Shown here piece by piece: positions 50,160 through 58,030 of a DNA stretch of 64,000 nt (position 1 is the first letter of the stretch; each line of letters starts with the position of its first letter). The stretch covers positions 4,232 through 68,231 of the forward strand of contig JBBQZQ010000022.1 of assembly GCA_038207565.1 (NCBI GenBank). Direction: 5' to 3'. The stretch is from JALZAI01 sp038207565. Its GTDB lineage: Bacteria > Actinomycetota > Actinomycetes > Mycobacteriales > Jatrophihabitantaceae. The translations under genes were made by a program, and so were the position numbers. Under the pieces are notes generated by a model. That model had not been told where the DNA came from. It did no database searches and saw nothing but the letters and a program-made list of their open reading frames with translations.

Positions 50160-51569
50160 ATGCGTGCCGCCCGCCTCACGATCGCCTGCGCCCTGCTGCT
50201 CGCCGCCTGCACGAGTGGCAGTGGCGGCACGTCGCCGTCACCGGCGGTATCGGCCACGCCGCCCGAAGCGACGTCAGGGTCGGCCGTCTCGTCCCCGACA
50301 GCGACGGCCGGGAAGGTCGATAGGGCGGCCGACTGGCCGACCTATCACGGTCACCCCGACCGCAGCGGCGTCTCGAGCGGCATGCGCCCGGTACGGGGCA
50401 CCCCGCACGTCGTGCACGCGCTGAAGCTGGACGGCCAGGTGTACGCGTCGCCGGTCGTCCTCGACGGCATCGTCGTCGTCGCCACCGAGAACAACACGGT
50501 GTACGCGTTCAACCCGAATCTCACCCAGCGATGGAAGCGAAATCTCGGTTCGCCGTCCCGCGCGGGCGAGCGCGGGTGCGGCAACATCGACCCGCTCGGC
50601 ATCACCGGCACACCGGTCGCCGAGCGGGCCACCGGCTCGGTGTTCGTCTCGCCCGAACTCGGTGGCCCGCCGCGCCACCTGCTCGTGGCACTCGACATCC
50701 GCACCGGCGCCGTCAAGTGGTCGCGCAGCATCGACCTGCCCGGCGTGGAGGCCAGGGCGATGCAGGAGCGCGGTGCGCTCACCGTCGCCGGCGGGCGCGT
50801 CTGGGTGCCCTTCGGCGGGCTGGCCGGGGACTGCGGCGGCTACAAGGGCCGCCTCGTCGGCGTACCGCTCAACGGCGTGGGTGCGCCGACGTCCTACACT
50901 GTGCCGACCACGCGCGAGGGCGGGATCTGGACACCGCCGGGGCCTTCGGTCGATGCCGCCGGCAACCTCTTCGTCGCGGTCGGCAACGGCGAGGCTGGGC
51001 AGGGCGACCCCTACGACTTCAGCGACTCGGTGCTCAAGATCGGTGCGGACGGCACGCTGCGCGACTCGTACTCCCCGTCGACGTGGGCAACGGACAACGA
51101 AGCCGATCTCGACCTCGGGTCGCAAGGACCCGCCCTCGTCGGATCGCGGTGGGTGTTCATCGCCGGCAAGTCCGGGTTCGGATACGTGCTGCGCCAACGA
51201 GCCCTCGGGGGGATCGGCGGCGAGGTCAGCAGGACTAAGCTGTGCTCCTCCTACGGGGGGACGGCCGTCGACGGCGACGTGGTGTACGTCCCCTGCGAGG
51301 ACGGGGTCCGCGCGGTGCGCATCGACGGCTCCGGGACGATGCACGTGCGCTGGCACGCATCGGTGAGCGGCTCCCCTGTCATCGGCGGTGGGCGCGTCTG
51401 GTCGCTCGATCCGGACCGGGGGACCCTGCACTCGCTCGATCCGAAGACCGGTGACTCGCTCGCCAGCGTCCTGGTCGGCGCGACCAGCCGGTTCGCGACG
51501 CCGGCGCTCACCGCCCGTGACGTCCTGATCCCGACCCTCCAGGGGATCACCGTCGTCCGCACGTCCTGA
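50160..51569 (+). CDS. Lipoprotein PQQ-like beta-propeller protein
   Basis: 469 residues from ATG 50160. The lipobox LLLAAC ends at Cys16, so it is a lipoprotein anchored outside the membrane, after which a Ser/Thr/Pro linker leads to the same propeller as the preceding gene (GNIDPLGITGTPV, VWVPFGGLAGDC, GIWTPPGP, VFIAGKSGFGYV, SRFATPAL). Upstream neighbour ends 52 bp earlier. GACACT lies 7 nt before the ATG, compatible with a leaderless transcript of its own. One copy secreted and the other lipid-anchored suggests divergence of location after duplication. Confidence 0.8.
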   Translation: MRAARLTIACALLLAACTSGSGGTSPSPAVSATPPEATSGSAVSSPTATAGKVDRAADWPTYHGHPDRSGVSSGMRPVRGTPHVVHALKLDGQVYASPVVLDGIVVVATENNTVYAFNPNLTQRWKRNLGSPSRAGERGCGNIDPLGITGTPVAERATGSVFVSPELGGPPRHLLVALDIRTGAVKWSRSIDLPGVEARAMQERGALTVAGGRVWVPFGGLAGDCGGYKGRLVGVPLNGVGAPTSYTVPTTREGGIWTPPGPSVDAAGNLFVAVGNGEAGQGDPYDFSDSVLKIGADGTLRDSYSPSTWATDNEADLDLGSQGPALVGSRWVFIAGKSGFGYVLRQRALGGIGGEVSRTKLCSSYGGTAVDGDVVYVPCEDGVRAVRIDGSGTMHVRWHASVSGSPVIGGGRVWSLDPDRGTLHSLDPKTGDSLASVLVGATSRFATPALTARDVLIPTLQGITVVRTS

Positions 51570-51578
51570 CCAGCGGAG

Positions 51579-51642
51579 TGATCACGTTCGCGGCGCGCCC
51601 CGTGCAGCCTCGGCAGCCGGTCCTGCCGCGAAAACGTGATCA
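51579..51642 (+). terminator. Palindromic element after the propeller gene
   Basis: TGATCACGTTCGCGGC (51579-51594) and GCCGCGAAAACGTGATCA (51625-51642) are inverse repeats with a 2-nt insertion in the second arm, spanning 30 nt. It starts 10 bp after the stop codon. Probably a terminator before the purD promoter at 51655. Confidence 0.65.
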
Positions 51643-51667
51643 GGTGTTGGCCGATACGCTCGGCGCC

Positions 51668-52903
51668 GTGCGCGTCCTCGTCATCGGTACCGGTGCGCGC
51701 GAGCACGCCCTCTGCCTCGCCCTCGCCGCCGACCCCGCCGTGACCTCGCTCGTCTGCGCGCCCGGCAATGCCGGCACCGCCGCCGTCGCTGAGCAGCGCG
51801 GTGTGGACGTGTTGGATCCCGCCGCCGTCACCGCCCTGGCCTGCGAGATCGGTGCGGAGCTGGTTGTCGTGGGTCCCGAGGCGCCCCTCGTGGCGGGGGT
51901 CGCCGATGCGGTACGCGCGGCGGGGATCGCGTGTTTCGGCCCGTCGCGGGCGGCCGCGCAGCTCGAGGGCAGCAAGGCGTTCGCCAAGAACGTGATGGCT
52001 GCGGCCGGCGTCCCGACGGCCGCCGCGCGGGTCTGCACTACGGCTGCCGAGGCGGCGTCGGCGCTCACCACGTTCGGACCTCCCTACGTGGTGAAGGACG
52101 ACGGCCTGGCAGCCGGCAAGGGAGTGGTCGTCACCTCCGATCGCGACAAGGCGCTCGCCCACGCTGCGGCGTGTGGCCGCGTGGTGATCGAGGAGTACCT
52201 GGACGGCCCGGAGGTGTCGCTGTTCTGCGTCACCGACGGCACTACGGTCGTCCCGCTCGTGCCGGCCCAGGACTTCAAGCGCATCGGGGACGGTGACACG
52301 GGCCCGAACACCGGCGGGATGGGCGCCTACGCACCCCTGCCGTGGCTGCCCGAGAACTTCACCGAGGACATCGTGCGGACGGTTGCTCAGCCGACTGTCG
52401 AGGAGATGCAGCGCCGCGGTACCCCGTTCACCGGGTTGCTCTACATCGGCCTCGCGATGACCGCGGAGGGCCCGCGGGTCGTGGAGTTCAATGCCCGCTT
52501 CGGCGACCCCGAGACGCAGGTCGTGCTGGCCCTGCTGGAATCCCCGCTGTCGCCGTTGCTGCGCTGGGCGGCGACCGGTGGAGTGCCGGCCCGCCTGCAC
52601 TGGCGTGCCGGTTCGGCGGTGACCGTGGTGCTGGCGGCCGCGGGTTATCCCGGTGCGCCACGTAGCGGCGACGTCATCACCGGCGCCGACCAGGAGGGCG
52701 TCATCCATGCGGGCACGAGGCGCCGCGACGATGGCGCGGTGGTCGCCTCCGGCGGTCGGGTGCTGTGTGCGACGGCGACCGGGTCGACGCTGTGCGAGGC
52801 GCGTGACGCGGCGTACCGGCTGGTCGCTTCGGTGCACCTGCCGGGGGGTCAGTACCGACGCGACATCGCCCTGCGCGCGGTGCGGCGGGAGATTACCGTC
52901 TAG
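51668..52903 (+). CDS. purD: Phosphoribosylamine-glycine ligase (GARS)
   Basis: 411 residues from GTG 51668. N-terminal RVLVIGTGAREHALCLAL, then VVGPEAPLVAG, the ATP-grasp core YVVKDDGLAAGKGVVV and NTGGMGAYAP, and EFNARFGDPETQ, the PurD signature. It ligates glycine to phosphoribosylamine in purine synthesis. Stand-alone, not fused to PurM or PurN. TACGCT (51655-51660) ends 7 nt before the GTG, as at pyrE, so it is probably leaderless. A membrane-anchored protein gene follows 3 bp later. Confidence 0.97.
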   Translation: MRVLVIGTGAREHALCLALAADPAVTSLVCAPGNAGTAAVAEQRGVDVLDPAAVTALACEIGAELVVVGPEAPLVAGVADAVRAAGIACFGPSRAAAQLEGSKAFAKNVMAAAGVPTAAARVCTTAAEAASALTTFGPPYVVKDDGLAAGKGVVVTSDRDKALAHAAACGRVVIEEYLDGPEVSLFCVTDGTTVVPLVPAQDFKRIGDGDTGPNTGGMGAYAPLPWLPENFTEDIVRTVAQPTVEEMQRRGTPFTGLLYIGLAMTAEGPRVVEFNARFGDPETQVVLALLESPLSPLLRWAATGGVPARLHWRAGSAVTVVLAAAGYPGAPRSGDVITGADQEGVIHAGTRRRDDGAVVASGGRVLCATATGSTLCEARDAAYRLVASVHLPGGQYRRDIALRAVRREITV

Positions 52904-52906
52904 GCC

Positions 52907-53575
52907 ATGGAAGCGGGTCGCATCGGACCGCTCGCGCCCGACGAGGAGGTTCTGGACGTCGGCGCACCGCGTCGTCCACTACCCCGCGCCGCGTGGCTCA
53001 TGCTGGTGATCCTGCTTGTCGGCGGCGGTGTGATCTGGTTGTTGACTGTCCGTTCCCCATCGTCTCGACCGCATGCTGAGCGCACCGAGTCCACCGAACC
53101 GGGACCGTCGACGCCGCCACTTTCGCCGCAACGGCCGACACCGACCGTCCCCACCTACCGACGGTTGGGCGGCCGGGCATGCGCCGGCCCGGGCGCGTGC
53201 CTCGTTTCCGCGTCCGTGCCGCGCGCGCTCGGTAGCGCGATTCGGCACTTCCTGCCGGGCTCCGAGCGCACCTCCGCGCTGTCCGTGACGCGCGAAGAGC
53301 CGGCCGGGGGTGACGGGCTGCTCGTCGGCCGCGCGGTCATGTCGCACGTCGGGGCGAGCACGCTGCTGATCCAGGTGCGGACCTATCGAGGGCCGACCCG
53401 GCAACCCGTCCCCGCGATCACCGTGACGCCGCCCGGTGCGAGCTCGGCGTTCGTGCACATTGAGACTGCGGCCTACACCGTCGACATGCAGTGGATCGCC
53501 TCTGGCGACACGGTCGTCCCCTTTCCGCAACTGCGCGCCCTGGCGCGCGACCCGCGGCTCGAGGCGTTGCCATGA
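52907..53575 (+). CDS. Membrane-anchored protein, purD/purB-linked family, member 1
   Basis: 222 residues from ATG 52907. N-terminal acidic motif DEEVLDVG at 12-19, then RRPLPR, one membrane helix (about 30-50), a Pro/Ser/Thr linker and a C-terminal domain of ~110 residues with two Cys (RACAGPGACLV). The last residues are LRALARDPRLEALP, nearly the same as the ending of the following protein. Not recognised as any known domain. It follows purD by 3 bp and overlaps the next gene by 4 nt (ATGA), so purD and the two proteins probably form one unit. Confidence 0.75.
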   Translation: MEAGRIGPLAPDEEVLDVGAPRRPLPRAAWLMLVILLVGGGVIWLLTVRSPSSRPHAERTESTEPGPSTPPLSPQRPTPTVPTYRRLGGRACAGPGACLVSASVPRALGSAIRHFLPGSERTSALSVTREEPAGGDGLLVGRAVMSHVGASTLLIQVRTYRGPTRQPVPAITVTPPGASSAFVHIETAAYTVDMQWIASGDTVVPFPQLRALARDPRLEALP

Positions 53576-54288
53576 GCGGTTCGGGCGGCCCCGGCCTCCC
53601 TGGCATCCCTGGTATCCCCGGCGACTCCGTCGGTTCCGGCGACGAGGAGACGCTGGATCTCGGCAGGGAGCCGCGCGGGATCCCCAGCGGTCTGATCGGA
53701 ATGCTTTCAGTGCTGGCCGTGGTCATCGCCGGGGGCGTGTGGCTCGCTACCCGCGGTTCGTCGCCGCCGCCGGCCGGTTCGTCGACACCGACCGAGGTGC
53801 TCACGCTGCCCGGCTTCGCGACGGCGAGCGTGCCGCCAGCCACCGCATCCGGCGCCTCCAAGGCAGCACGGGAACCGACGAAATGCCCCGGCAGCATCGA
53901 ATGCGACAGCGTCAGCGGGATCCCGGCACACATGCTTGCCGTCCTGCGCGAGTACGTTCCCGCGGCTCGCGGACAGTCGGGCTACACAGTCTTGCGCACC
54001 GGGTCGAGCGCGACCCACGATGACGGCCTGTGGTACCGCCAGTTGAAGGCACACGCCGGCACGCTCACGGTCACGATCATCGTCAACCGCCGGTTTCCGC
54101 CCGGGAACCACGACGGGCATCCGTCGGTGATCGATCAAGTGGTCGACGGTTTCAGCTTCGGCTACGTGCGGCTGCGGGTCCGGGGCTACGCAGTGCAGGT
54201 GCAGGCGGACGGGGATCGAGGTGAGCGGCCGTCGGTGGAGAAGCTCGAGCAGCTCGCCGCCGACCCCCGTCTGGAGACACTGCCGTAG
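53572..54288 (+). CDS. Membrane-anchored protein, purD/purB-linked family, member 2
   Basis: 238 residues from ATG 53572, overlapping the previous stop. Gly/Pro-rich lead, then DEETLDLG at 24-31, a membrane helix (about 42-62), a linker, and a C-terminal domain with a Cys pair (KCPGSIECDSVSG). It ends LEQLAADPRLETLP, homologous to LRALARDPRLEALP in member 1, so the two are duplicates. Most of the protein would be outside the cell. Function unknown. Confidence 0.75.
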   Translation: MSGSGGPGLPGIPGIPGDSVGSGDEETLDLGREPRGIPSGLIGMLSVLAVVIAGGVWLATRGSSPPPAGSSTPTEVLTLPGFATASVPPATASGASKAAREPTKCPGSIECDSVSGIPAHMLAVLREYVPAARGQSGYTVLRTGSSATHDDGLWYRQLKAHAGTLTVTIIVNRRFPPGNHDGHPSVIDQVVDGFSFGYVRLRVRGYAVQVQADGDRGERPSVEKLEQLAADPRLETLP

Positions 54289-54325
54289 CCGTCGCGGTGC
54301 CCGCCGGTCTGGGACACTGGCTGCT

Positions 54326-55765
54326 GTGACCGCCTCCATCCCGAATGTTCTGGCCGGGCGGTACGCCTCCACCGCGATGACGGCGCTCTGGTCGCCGGAA
54401 CAGAAGGTCGTGCTCGAGCGGCAGCTCTGGCTGGCCGTCCTGCGCGCCCAGGCCGGGCTCGGGATCACCGTGCCGGACCGCGCGATCGACGCGTACCAGG
54501 CTGTTGTCGACCGGGGCGTCAATGGCGTCGACCTGTCCTCGATCGCCGCACGCGAGCGGATCACCCGCCACGACGTGAAGGCACGGATCGAGGAGTTCTC
54601 CGCACTGGCCGGGCACGAACAGATCCATAAAGGGATGACCAGTCGCGATCTGACCGAGAATGTCGAGCAGCTGCAGGTGCGCTCGTCGCTGGTCCTGGTC
54701 CGGACCAAGACGCTGGCCGTACTCGCCCGCCTAGCGCGACGCGCGGCCGAGTTCGACTCGCTGGTTCTCGCAGGTCGCTCGCACAACGTCGCCGCCCAAG
54801 CCACGACGCTCGGAAAGCGTTTCGCCACCGTCGCCGACGAACTGCTGGTCGCGCTCGGCCGACTCGACGACCTGATCGCGCGCTACCCGCTGCGTGGCAT
54901 CAAGGGACCGGTCGGCACCTCGCAGGACATGCTCGACCTGCTCGACGGCGACGCGTCGAAGCTCGCCCAGCTCGAGGCCTCGGTCGCGGCCCACCTCGGC
55001 TTCGGGCGGACCCTCACCAGCGTCGGCCAGGTGTACCCGCGTTCGCTCGACTTCGACGTGGTGTCGGCCCTCGTCCAACTCGCTTCGGCGCCGTCCTCCC
55101 TCGCGATCGCGATCCGACTGATGGCCGGCAACGAGCTGGTCACCGAGGGTTTTCAGCCTGGGCAGGTCGGTTCGTCGGCGATGCCGCACAAGATGAACAC
55201 GCGCTCGGCCGAACGGATCAACGGATTCGCGGTCGTGCTGCGCGGGTACGCGACGATGGTCGGTGAGCTCGCCGGCGGCCAATGGAACGAGGGGGACGTG
55301 TCGTGCTCGGTGGTGCGCCGGGTCGCGCTGCCCGACGCGTTCTTCGCGGTGGACGGCCTGCTCGAGACCACGCTGACCGTGCTCGACGAATTCGGCGCGT
55401 TCCCCGCCGTCGTCGAGCGCGAGCTCGATCGCTACCTGCCGTTCCTCGCCACCACGAAGGTGCTCATGGCGGCGGTGCGAAGGGGCGTGGGGCGCGAGCG
55501 CGCGCATGAGGCGATCAAAGACAACGCGGTCGCAGTCGCGCTCGAGATGCGTGAGAAGGGCACCGAACGCAACGACCTGTTCGACCGCCTGAGCGCCGAC
55601 GCGCGCCTCGGACTCTCCACCGGCGAGCTGAAATCCATGCTCGCCGACCCGATCCAGTTCACCGGTGCCGCGCGTGCCCAGGTCGCTGCGGTGGTCGCGG
55701 CAGTGGACGCCGTCTTGCGCGGCGAGCCGGACGCAGCCGACTACCGTCCCGAACCGATCCTCTGA
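54326..55765 (+). CDS. purB: Adenylosuccinate lyase
   Basis: 479 residues from GTG 54326; longer frames upstream are excluded. Fumarase/aspartase superfamily signature VGSSAMPHKMNTRSAERI near residue 283, plus TSRDLTENVEQLQ and RSHNVAAQATTLGKRF. It releases fumarate from SAICAR and adenylosuccinate in purine synthesis. GACACT ends 7 nt before the GTG, the same arrangement as the propeller gene at 50160. Followed 3 bp later by another member of the membrane-anchored family. Confidence 0.96.
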   Translation: MTASIPNVLAGRYASTAMTALWSPEQKVVLERQLWLAVLRAQAGLGITVPDRAIDAYQAVVDRGVNGVDLSSIAARERITRHDVKARIEEFSALAGHEQIHKGMTSRDLTENVEQLQVRSSLVLVRTKTLAVLARLARRAAEFDSLVLAGRSHNVAAQATTLGKRFATVADELLVALGRLDDLIARYPLRGIKGPVGTSQDMLDLLDGDASKLAQLEASVAAHLGFGRTLTSVGQVYPRSLDFDVVSALVQLASAPSSLAIAIRLMAGNELVTEGFQPGQVGSSAMPHKMNTRSAERINGFAVVLRGYATMVGELAGGQWNEGDVSCSVVRRVALPDAFFAVDGLLETTLTVLDEFGAFPAVVERELDRYLPFLATTKVLMAAVRRGVGRERAHEAIKDNAVAVALEMREKGTERNDLFDRLSADARLGLSTGELKSMLADPIQFTGAARAQVAAVVAAVDAVLRGEPDAADYRPEPIL

Positions 55766-55768
55766 CCG

Positions 55769-56869
55769 ATGTCGGGCAGCACCGAATTCCTCGACGGCCG
55801 CCACGGCGCCGTCGCCGACGACGATGTGCTGGAGGTAGGCCCGCGCAGATCGTTGCCACGCTGGTTGATCGCGCTGGTCGTGGTGCTCATCGCCGCGGGG
55901 GTCACGGTGGCCGTGGGACTGCGCGACGGCTCGGCCCGACGATCGGCGAGCGCGGTGACGTCGAGCCCAAACAACCTCGCGCGGGCTCCGCTCGGGGCCG
56001 GCCCTGGTGTCGGCAGCCCGCTCGACCTCGGTTCCGGGGCGCCCGTCCTCGACGTCTCGATGAGTCTCGACAGCGTCTGGGTGCTGCAGCGCGACCGGCT
56101 GACCGGCAACGGGCTGATCGGCGAAAATCGCCATGCAGACCTCGATCTGCAGGTTGCGCCGGCGACCTCGGCCCGTCTCGTGGTCGATGTGCCGGCAGCG
56201 AGGTTGTGGGTGGTCCTCGAGGGTGCCGCCGCTACGCGGGTACTCGAGTTCGACGCGTTCACGCTGCGGCAGTTGGGCGATGTGCGGTCGTCGTTGCCCA
56301 TCGACGGAGCGGCCGCGCTGGCGGGACGGCTGTACCTGACCTCGGCGCACCGCGTCCTGGGTCTGCGTGGGGGGCGGCTGAGCCCACTGGTCGATCTCAG
56401 GACGTCGCTTCGTGAGATCGTGGCGGATCCGGCCCGGTCCCGCCTGCTCGTCGTCGACGACGGGCCGGCGAGCTATCTATGGGCGTACTTCCCCACTGCG
56501 CGCACTGCGCAGCGCGGTGCACGCTTGCCCGTCCGCGGTGCCTCGGTCGCGATCGTCCGGGGCTCGATCTGGGTCGCCGGACAGCAGCGAAGCGGCCCAC
56601 GCCTCTTCCGGCTCGACGCCGACAACCTGCGGCCCGGCAGCGCGACCTACTCCGAAGGTGTGGGCGGGGTGATCGTGGCGTCGGGCTCTGACGTGTTCTG
56701 GATGCGCGATGTGACGAGGCGCGGGCAACTGCGGTGCGTCGACGCGGCCTCCGGCCAGGGCGTGCAGAGCTGGCGGGTGGACGGCAACGTCACGTCGACC
56801 CGCCATGGCGCACTCGTGGCATCACCCGCCGGTGCTGCACCGTTGGTGCTCAACGGGTGCGCCGGGTAG
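55769..56869 (+). CDS. Membrane-anchored beta-propeller-like protein, family member 3
   Basis: 366 residues from ATG 55769. Motif DDDVLEVG at 17-24, RRSLPRW, one membrane helix (about 32-50), then a long extracytoplasmic domain of beta-rich repeats (SVWVLQRD, RLWVVLEG, RLYLTSAH, SIWVAGQQ, DVFWMRDV) that look like propeller blades. It shares the N-terminal module with members 1, 2 and 4 and the propeller idea with the two secreted proteins at 48.7-51.6 kb. Tight spacing (3 bp) after purB. Confidence 0.75.
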   Translation: MSGSTEFLDGRHGAVADDDVLEVGPRRSLPRWLIALVVVLIAAGVTVAVGLRDGSARRSASAVTSSPNNLARAPLGAGPGVGSPLDLGSGAPVLDVSMSLDSVWVLQRDRLTGNGLIGENRHADLDLQVAPATSARLVVDVPAARLWVVLEGAAATRVLEFDAFTLRQLGDVRSSLPIDGAAALAGRLYLTSAHRVLGLRGGRLSPLVDLRTSLREIVADPARSRLLVVDDGPASYLWAYFPTARTAQRGARLPVRGASVAIVRGSIWVAGQQRSGPRLFRLDADNLRPGSATYSEGVGGVIVASGSDVFWMRDVTRRGQLRCVDAASGQGVQSWRVDGNVTSTRHGALVASPAGAAPLVLNGCAG

Positions 56870-56884
56870 CTCCCGAGGGGCAGG

Positions 56885-57217
56885 ATGGGGGCCGTCCGGA
56901 CCAACCGAGAGGCCGCTGCCGTGACCGACGTCGAGTTCCTGCCCGCGGACGAGGGCGCCTCCCCGGCCGAGAGCGATGACGACCTCAGCCTCGGCGACGG
57001 GGGCGGCGGCCTACCGGGGTGGCGCCTGCCGCGCTGGGCCGCTCCTGCCGCGCTCAGCGCCGTGGCGGCGCTGGCAGGCGGTGCCGTGTTGCTCTCCGGT
57101 GGTCACCCAGCGCCGCTGCCGGCACCGACACCGAGCCCCACCCTGCCCATCGGCCCGATGCACATGACGGATCCGTCGTTGCACCACTGGCTGCCCGGCG
57201 GTGGCTACCTCTACTGA
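56885..57217 (+). CDS. Small membrane-anchored protein, family member 4
   Basis: 110 residues from ATG 56885, or 98 from GTG 56921, which has a better-placed GAGAGG. From the GTG it reads DVEFLPADEG, then DDDLSLG, GWRLPRW, one membrane helix (about 38-58) and a short Pro-rich tail ending HHWLPGGGYLY. The first part matches EFL...DDDVLEVG...LPRW of member 3. It has no globular external domain, so it may be a degenerate or minimal copy. A hairpin with CCGCACC/GGGTGCGG follows at about 57222-57242. Confidence 0.65.
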   Translation: MGAVRTNREAAAVTDVEFLPADEGASPAESDDDLSLGDGGGGLPGWRLPRWAAPAALSAVAALAGGAVLLSGGHPAPLPAPTPSPTLPIGPMHMTDPSLHHWLPGGGYLY

Positions 57218-57221
57218 TCAC

Positions 57222-57243
57222 CGCACCAACCGCCCGGGTGCGG
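57222..57243. terminator. Bidirectional terminator between convergent genes
   Basis: CCGCACC (57222-57228) pairs with GGTGCGG (57237-57243) in the 38-bp gap between two convergent stop codons, followed on the plus strand by TTTCG. It may terminate both the family-member-4 gene and the flavoprotein gene. Confidence 0.5.
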
Positions 57244-57255
57244 TTTCGCGCTCGG

Positions 57256-57993
57256 CTACCCCATCGCGGGACCCGAGTCTGGCCGCCGGCCCGCGATCCG
57301 GTCCGGCCGGCCTTGGTTCCAATACCCCTTCACGAAGATCGCATCGTGCGCGATCCCCCGCCCCTCCAGCTCCGCACGCAGGGTAACCATCGACCGGGTC
57401 TCACCCAGCAGGTAGCCGTGTCCCACACCGTCCGGTAGCGACGACGCGGCCAGCCCGGCGAGCAGCAGGTCGGGCGTGCCGGGTGGCCGGCTACCCCGGT
57501 AGGCCCAGCGCACACTCGCGCGCACGGGCTGGCGGTCCTCGAGATCGGCGACCTCGATGACTGCCAGCGCCGTTTCATGTGCGGGCAACGCCTCGCAGAT
57601 CGCGGCGATCGCCGGCAGTGCGGACTCGTCCCCGCACAACAGGTGCCAGTCAGCGACGGTGAGCTCGAGCTTGCCGCGGGGGCCCTGGAAGCGGACCTCG
57701 TCGCCCTCCGCTGCACTGGCCCCCCAGCTCGCGCCAGGCCCGCGGCCGTGCAGCACGACGTCCAGGTCGAGTTCGCCGGTCACGGGACGCGCGTGCCGGA
57801 TCGTGTACCGGCGTTTGACGCGTCGTCCGCCCTCGTCGCGCAGGTGCAGCTCGACGTCCTGCGCCGGGCGCAGTTCGACTCCGCGCATCGCATCGCTCTG
57901 CACCGTCACCCGGCGCATCCGCCGCGTGAGATCGGCGGCGGCGACAACCCGTCCGAGGTGGACGGGAGAGCGACGGACGAGGGGAGAGGACAC
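57256..57993 (-). CDS. Siderophore-interacting FAD-binding protein (ViuB-like)
   Basis: 245 residues from GTG 57993; the extra in-frame N-terminus to 58458 lies over the sdaA gene and is discarded. FAD motif RRYTIRHA, the loop VVLHGRGPGASWG and the NAD-binding lobe LLCGDESALPAIAAICEAL with a C-terminal KGYWNQGRPD are typical of siderophore-interacting proteins, NAD(P)H-dependent ferric reductases that release iron in the cytoplasm. TAGGGT ends 8 nt before the GTG, suggesting leaderless. Divergent from sdaA. No siderophore transporter is nearby. Confidence 0.88.
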   Translation of the reverse strand: MSSPLVRRSPVHLGRVVAAADLTRRMRRVTVQSDAMRGVELRPAQDVELHLRDEGGRRVKRRYTIRHARPVTGELDLDVVLHGRGPGASWGASAAEGDEVRFQGPRGKLELTVADWHLLCGDESALPAIAAICEALPAHETALAVIEVADLEDRQPVRASVRWAYRGSRPPGTPDLLLAGLAASSLPDGVGHGYLLGETRSMVTLRAELEGRGIAHDAIFVKGYWNQGRPDRIAGRRPDSGPAMG

Positions 57994-58030
57994 GGCTGGC
58001 GACCCTACCGGCGACGAGCATGATGGGGTT

